Source: Butyrivibrio sp.
GTDB lineage: Bacteria; Bacillota_A; Clostridia; Lachnospirales; Lachnospiraceae
Assembly (NCBI GenBank): GCA_024690635.1
Contig: JAILOW010000079.1
Coordinates: 1-27,988, forward strand
DNA: 27,988 nt
Reading direction: 5' to 3'
A model generated the notes under the pieces. It was not told where the DNA came from. It saw only the letters and a list, made by a program, of their open reading frames with translations, and searched no databases. The translations under genes were made by a program, and so were the position numbers. Below are positions 24,689-27,988 of the stretch, piece by piece (position 1 is the first letter of the stretch; each line of letters opens with the position of its first letter).

Positions 24689-25993
24689 TCAATGCTTCAA
24701 TGATAAAACACAGTCACAAAAATACGGAGGAAATACTTTTTCCTTCAGGTCTGCATTCCCCAAGGCTTCCAACATTTCAATCCTGTTATCGGAATTTGCC
24801 CCGAGCAAAATACTTAATTCGCGGGAATTATTTTTCAAGTCTTCCACAGCATAAACAGGCTTATCCAAGACATTTTCCATCCCGTTTTCTTTCTTAGTAA
24901 CACAAAATCCTGTATAAGGCACTTTATTATCAGCAAGGAACTGCGCCAGCATTTTTCCGAATTTTCCTGCGCCGTAAATAATAATATCCGCTCCTTCTCG
25001 CTGTAGCTTTTTCAATTTTGATATTTCTTTACTGCAAATGATCTCAATTTGTTTTTTTAATAAAAAACGAGGACAAAATGCCATCCCCCTTAAGACATGA
25101 TCAGGATAATCAACAAGTCTGCTCAACCGGTCTCTGTACTTTAAATATGTCTTCCGGTTATATTGATTTTCCATTCTGCAGCAAAGGAGATTATCTCCTC
25201 CAAAAACCCTGTTTCCAAATGCCTTTAACGCTTTGTCACGGCTCTTTTTACTGTATATTTCAGGAAGTGAATCTATTGCATCCACCCACCCCGTGCACAT
25301 TACTTCAAACTTCTGATCATACCAGCCGTTCTTTATTTTCAGTGCGCTTTCTTCCATATCTCCATGATCGACTGCAAGACAGGCACATTTTAGTTCCGGT
25401 TTTTTTGATAAAAGATGAAAGTAAAAACATACATGTGAAAAATTGATCAGAAAAGGTTTGCCAAACTCTTTCTCATAAAACTCTTTTGAAAAATCGGAAA
25501 GGGTTGTATCAGTCTTAAGAATGACTCCTCCAAAATAAGTCGTACTCAGTGCGCAGTCATACAGCACCCTGTCGGCATTTTCGTAGAAGGTGATTTTCCG
25601 GTTCATGGAAGTCCACCTGTTGAGTATGAGAATATCCGCCAATCCTTCATTAAGGACTTCAAATATCTCTTCCAGGAGCTTTTTCTTACACTGGATCGCA
25701 TCCGAGCAGACCCATACATATTCGTATTCTTTATTTAGTCCGAAATCCGAAAAGATAGTAAACACCTTCATATTGGCATGAATGTTCGAAGGTATTTTTA
25801 CATAGAACAATCTTATGCCGTATTCTTCATTGGATTGTACTAACCCTTGAGTTTTGCAGCTCTCTCCGGAGTCGTATACGTAAATATCAAGATCAAAATC
25901 CAGATAATCCGGCATGTATTCTAATAAAAACTCTCCAATGATCTCAGGCCTTTCGTAGGTCGGTATGCAAATTGCCAGTTTTTTATTTTTCAT
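24689..25993 (-). CDS. GT-A-type glycosyltransferase with C-terminal Rossmann-like tail
   Basis: A 434-residue protein that begins like a family 2 glycosyltransferase: KLAICIPTYERPEIIGEFL (5-23), DIYVYDSGES (36-45), then VWVCSDAIQCKKKLLEEI (93-110), with S-D-A in place of a classical D-x-D. The middle part (about 130-320) is not one I recognise closely. A Rossmann-like tail (about 335-420) starts ADIIIYGAGKFGKMLAQFL and includes YTGFCVTKK and ILLGANSDN. The ATG at 25993 has AGGTG five bases upstream, and the gap after the upstream gene is 10 bases. Base use is slightly more AT-rich than in the genes further left. Predicted cytoplasmic; sugar specificity unknown. Catalytic activity is less certain than for the neighbour at 23369-24676. 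Confidence 0.82.
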   Translation of the reverse strand: MKNKKLAICIPTYERPEIIGEFLLEYMPDYLDFDLDIYVYDSGESCKTQGLVQSNEEYGIRLFYVKIPSNIHANMKVFTIFSDFGLNKEYEYVWVCSDAIQCKKKLLEEIFEVLNEGLADILILNRWTSMNRKITFYENADRVLYDCALSTTYFGGVILKTDTTLSDFSKEFYEKEFGKPFLINFSHVCFYFHLLSKKPELKCACLAVDHGDMEESALKIKNGWYDQKFEVMCTGWVDAIDSLPEIYSKKSRDKALKAFGNRVFGGDNLLCCRMENQYNRKTYLKYRDRLSRLVDYPDHVLRGMAFCPRFLLKKQIEIICSKEISKLKKLQREGADIIIYGAGKFGKMLAQFLADNKVPYTGFCVTKKENGMENVLDKPVYAVEDLKNNSRELSILLGANSDNRIEMLEALGNADLKEKVFPPYFCDCVLSLKH

Positions 25994-26003
25994 ACATCAC
26001 CTT

Positions 26004-27491
26004 TCAGCACTTGCCGGCACTGTCAACCAACTCCCGGATCGTCAACACGGGACAGTCCACCACGCTGCTTAGTCTATTTTTCTCGATCTCGTCGTTAAAC
26101 GTCATTATGATCAGATCCGTTTTCGGCAATACCATCTCTGAATCGTAAACCGCAAAGTCAAAAGCTTGTGAAGTAACCTTGTTGTCTATTCCAAAAGCAA
26201 TCGCTACACCTTCATTTCTAAGGTCTTCCAGAACATGTTTTCCGATCTTTCCCAAGCCATAAACCGCCACCGAACCAATGCCCTTTTCTTTCAATTGGTG
26301 CGCCATGGAGCGGTCACTTTCTTTCAGAAGCAGCATTTTTTCAAACAAGTCAGATGTATCCTTAAATTTAAGAATCTTTTCCCGTTGCATTCGCAGCTGC
26401 CTGATTGCCCCTTCCCTGATAACTCTGTTTATTTTATCTACTTCCTCATCGGTAAAAGAAGCGTTATCCTGCGCTCTTTTTATTGCTTCCAGATATCCGT
26501 ATCCGAATCTCTCATCCGGTTCAAGATACATGCCCTCTCCCCACTCATTCCAGGCATTGACAAAGAGCATATCTTTTCCCTTTTGTTCCGACAGATAGAT
26601 AAGCGCTTTCAACTGTTCATAGAACTTTTCCGGAGTAGAACCGTAAACTATCTCTCCGCTCTTGCCTCGTCTGGGAGTATCGTCATATCCCGGTGTAGCA
26701 CATAAATAGCAATTATCATCCGAAACGTACGCATTTGTTATGATCTGCTCACTAAGCTCTTCATAAGACTTATTTACACTTGGAATAAACAAATCGGAAT
26801 AATTGGCCTCCTGCTGCATGGTAGCATCCAATGATCCATCATTTGAATTAACGCCAATAAAGAACACTCCCGGAATGCCATACTCCGAAGCCCATTCATT
26901 CCACTTATCTTTCATCCTTTCAAGGCAATGAATGTCCCCCGGTTTATGGATGATAAATACAGGGCGATCATTAACTCTGATATATCTTTCATCATTAAAG
27001 AAAGGGATGAGATATTCCAGATGCTCTCTCCACAAAGACTCATCTCCATAATCCTGTCTGATCAGTATCCCGTCTTTTCCATCCTGTTTTTCCAACTTAC
27101 TGTTCCATGCATTTGTGCCGGATATACGGCTCCAAGAGCGTGCCCACGTTTCATTTGCCCAAGAAAAACAGAATGGCATGTTGATGTCATGCCACTTTAA
27201 TAAATTTTCAGCAGGTTTTTCCAAAACACGCCTGCCATTTTCGAAATAATAATGATAAAAACACATCCCATACACTCCATATTTGTGCATGAGATCTGCC
27301 TGCCACTCCATGGTTTCTTTGTTCAGCAGATCATAGTAATTGCCGTCAAGCGGAACTCTGGGCTGATAGTGGTCATTAGTGACGGACTCGGCACTCTTTA
27401 CTGCAGTCCACTCTGTATATCCCTCGCCCCACCATAAGTCATTTTCAGGAATAGTATGAAATTGAGGAAGATACATGGCTATTATCTTCAT
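26004..27491 (-). CDS. WbsX/GH99-like glycosyl protein with Rossmann-like tail
   Basis: A 495-residue protein from ATG 27491. This start matches the family's usual opening (MKIIAMYLPQFHTIPEND), while an ATG at 27515 or 27512 would overlap the upstream gene and has no Shine-Dalgarno. The GH99-like/WbsX domain occupies about 1-340 with WWGEGYTEW, CFYHYYF, FCFSWANETWARSW, PVFIIHKP and NAWNEWGEGMYLEPD. WbsX-type proteins lie in O-antigen and capsule loci and are associated with making or modifying rhamnose- or mannose-rich glycans; whether they act as transferases or hydrolases is not settled. A linker of about 50 residues precedes a Rossmann-like tail (about 406-495) starting GSVAVYGLGKIGKHVL. 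No signal peptide is seen, so it should act in the cytoplasm. It starts four bases after the upstream stop. Confidence 0.9.
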   Translation of the reverse strand: MKIIAMYLPQFHTIPENDLWWGEGYTEWTAVKSAESVTNDHYQPRVPLDGNYYDLLNKETMEWQADLMHKYGVYGMCFYHYYFENGRRVLEKPAENLLKWHDINMPFCFSWANETWARSWSRISGTNAWNSKLEKQDGKDGILIRQDYGDESLWREHLEYLIPFFNDERYIRVNDRPVFIIHKPGDIHCLERMKDKWNEWASEYGIPGVFFIGVNSNDGSLDATMQQEANYSDLFIPSVNKSYEELSEQIITNAYVSDDNCYLCATPGYDDTPRRGKSGEIVYGSTPEKFYEQLKALIYLSEQKGKDMLFVNAWNEWGEGMYLEPDERFGYGYLEAIKRAQDNASFTDEEVDKINRVIREGAIRQLRMQREKILKFKDTSDLFEKMLLLKESDRSMAHQLKEKGIGSVAVYGLGKIGKHVLEDLRNEGVAIAFGIDNKVTSQAFDFAVYDSEMVLPKTDLIIMTFNDEIEKNRLSSVVDCPVLTIRELVDSAGKC

Positions 27492-27495
27492 TTCT

Positions 27496-27988
27496 TCAGC
27501 TTCTCCCTGCATCAAAAATATTTCTTATCAATTTATAATAGTATTCGTATTTTACTTTCTTATTATTCAGCACTTCTTCTATTTCCGTATCTGTACTTGC
27601 AATAGTGATAATGACACAGTCACATTCAGGCCATTCATCACCGGGAGAATAGACATCCGTTCCATCAATACAGTCCTTATTCCTGTCGATCAAAAATCGT
27701 ACATCTATTCCGTGATGTTCAAAGGATTTCAGTACAGACTTTCCAAGATTACCTCCACCCCACAGGGCAATCTTTTCTATACCGTTGTCCCGTAGGTACT
27801 CCTTAAGAACTTTTTTCCCTAAATTTGTCAGTAGATATCCCGTGTAGCATTCTCTTTCATATGAGCCAAATTTGCGCTTATATGTATATCCCGCTCCGCC
27901 CAAAAAAACTGTTGTGCATCCTGTTTTGATCAATTCCTTTACAAAAAACAAGTATACTAAAAAACCGGGGGAACACTTTTTGTATTCC
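27496..27988 (-). CDS. GNAT/FemAB-like acyltransferase end with Rossmann-like tail, N-terminus missing
   Basis: The reading frame is open to the right window edge, so only the last about 164 residues are seen and the start lies outside; a TTG at 27951 is not a likely start because the frame continues upstream in a family-like way. The visible first part reads CSPGFLVYLFFVKELI, VFLGGAGYTYKRKFGS and ECYTGYLL, which fits the end of an acetyltransferase_6/FemAB-type GNAT domain (family pattern S-P-G, then G-x-G-x-x-x-YK-x-x-FG). The remaining residues form a Rossmann-like tail beginning EKIALWGGGNLGKSVL with RFLIDRNKD and VIITIAS. It is the first gene seen of the right-hand operon. An acyl or aminoacyl sugar modification is plausible; the substrate is unknown. 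Confidence 0.7.
   Translation of the reverse strand, partial: EYKKCSPGFLVYLFFVKELIKTGCTTVFLGGAGYTYKRKFGSYERECYTGYLLTNLGKKVLKEYLRDNGIEKIALWGGGNLGKSVLKSFEHHGIDVRFLIDRNKDCIDGTDVYSPGDEWPECDCVIITIASTDTEIEEVLNNKKVKYEYYYKLIRNIFDAGRS

Overview
The window is a gene-dense stretch (nearly all of it coding) of what looks like a surface-polysaccharide / wall-decoration locus from a Gram-positive Firmicute. Family content (LicD, WbsX/GH99-like, DUF4956, VTC, CotH, fused Rossmann tails), AGGAG-type Shine-Dalgarno sites and moderate base composition suggest a Lachnospiraceae member of the Butyrivibrio/Pseudobutyrivibrio type; this is inference from gene style, not from a marker gene. Every gene I support is on the minus strand, so transcription runs from right (27988) to left (1). 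The genes at both edges are cut off. No rRNA, tRNA, CRISPR array, insertion sequence or prophage gene was seen, and no gene-free stretch exceeds about 110 bases.

Right part (27988 to 23369): the C-terminus of a GNAT/FemAB-like protein, a WbsX/GH99-like protein and two GT-A glycosyltransferases, tightly spaced and all ending in the same kind of roughly 90-residue GxGxxG Rossmann-like tail. This unit ends in a strong hairpin terminator (23298-23337). A sigma-A-type promoter overlaps that terminator and drives a free-standing AAA ATPase with a PD-(D/E)xK-like C-terminus (23269 to 21425), which looks like an island inside the locus.

Middle part (21319 to 9904): starts at an extended -10 promoter and encodes a striking group: a four-part protein (methyltransferase-like, kinase-like, Rossmann, cytidylyltransferase), two paralogous sugar-isomerase TIM barrels (one with most metal ligands lost and a Rossmann tail), a LicD-type phosphotransferase with a C-terminal extension, a cytidylyltransferase fused to a Gfo/Idh/MocA oxidoreductase, a second Gfo/Idh/MocA paralogue, then ManC and ManA for GDP-mannose. 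My reading is that these make a CDP-activated small polyol or cyclitol (identity unknown) that LicD attaches by a phosphodiester to a mannose-containing glycan.

Left part (9892 to 1): membrane and lipid-linked steps. It holds three polytopic GT-C-like membrane proteins, a GtrB/DPM1-like polyprenyl-phosphate glycosyltransferase, an ATP-grasp ligase, and the trio VTC-type polyphosphate polymerase domain, DUF4956 membrane protein and CotH-family kinase. The trio may add a phosphate-based modification at the cell surface.

The best candidates for an undescribed system are the CDP-polyol/LicD gene group with its unusual fusions, and the recurrent Rossmann tail carried by six different proteins.
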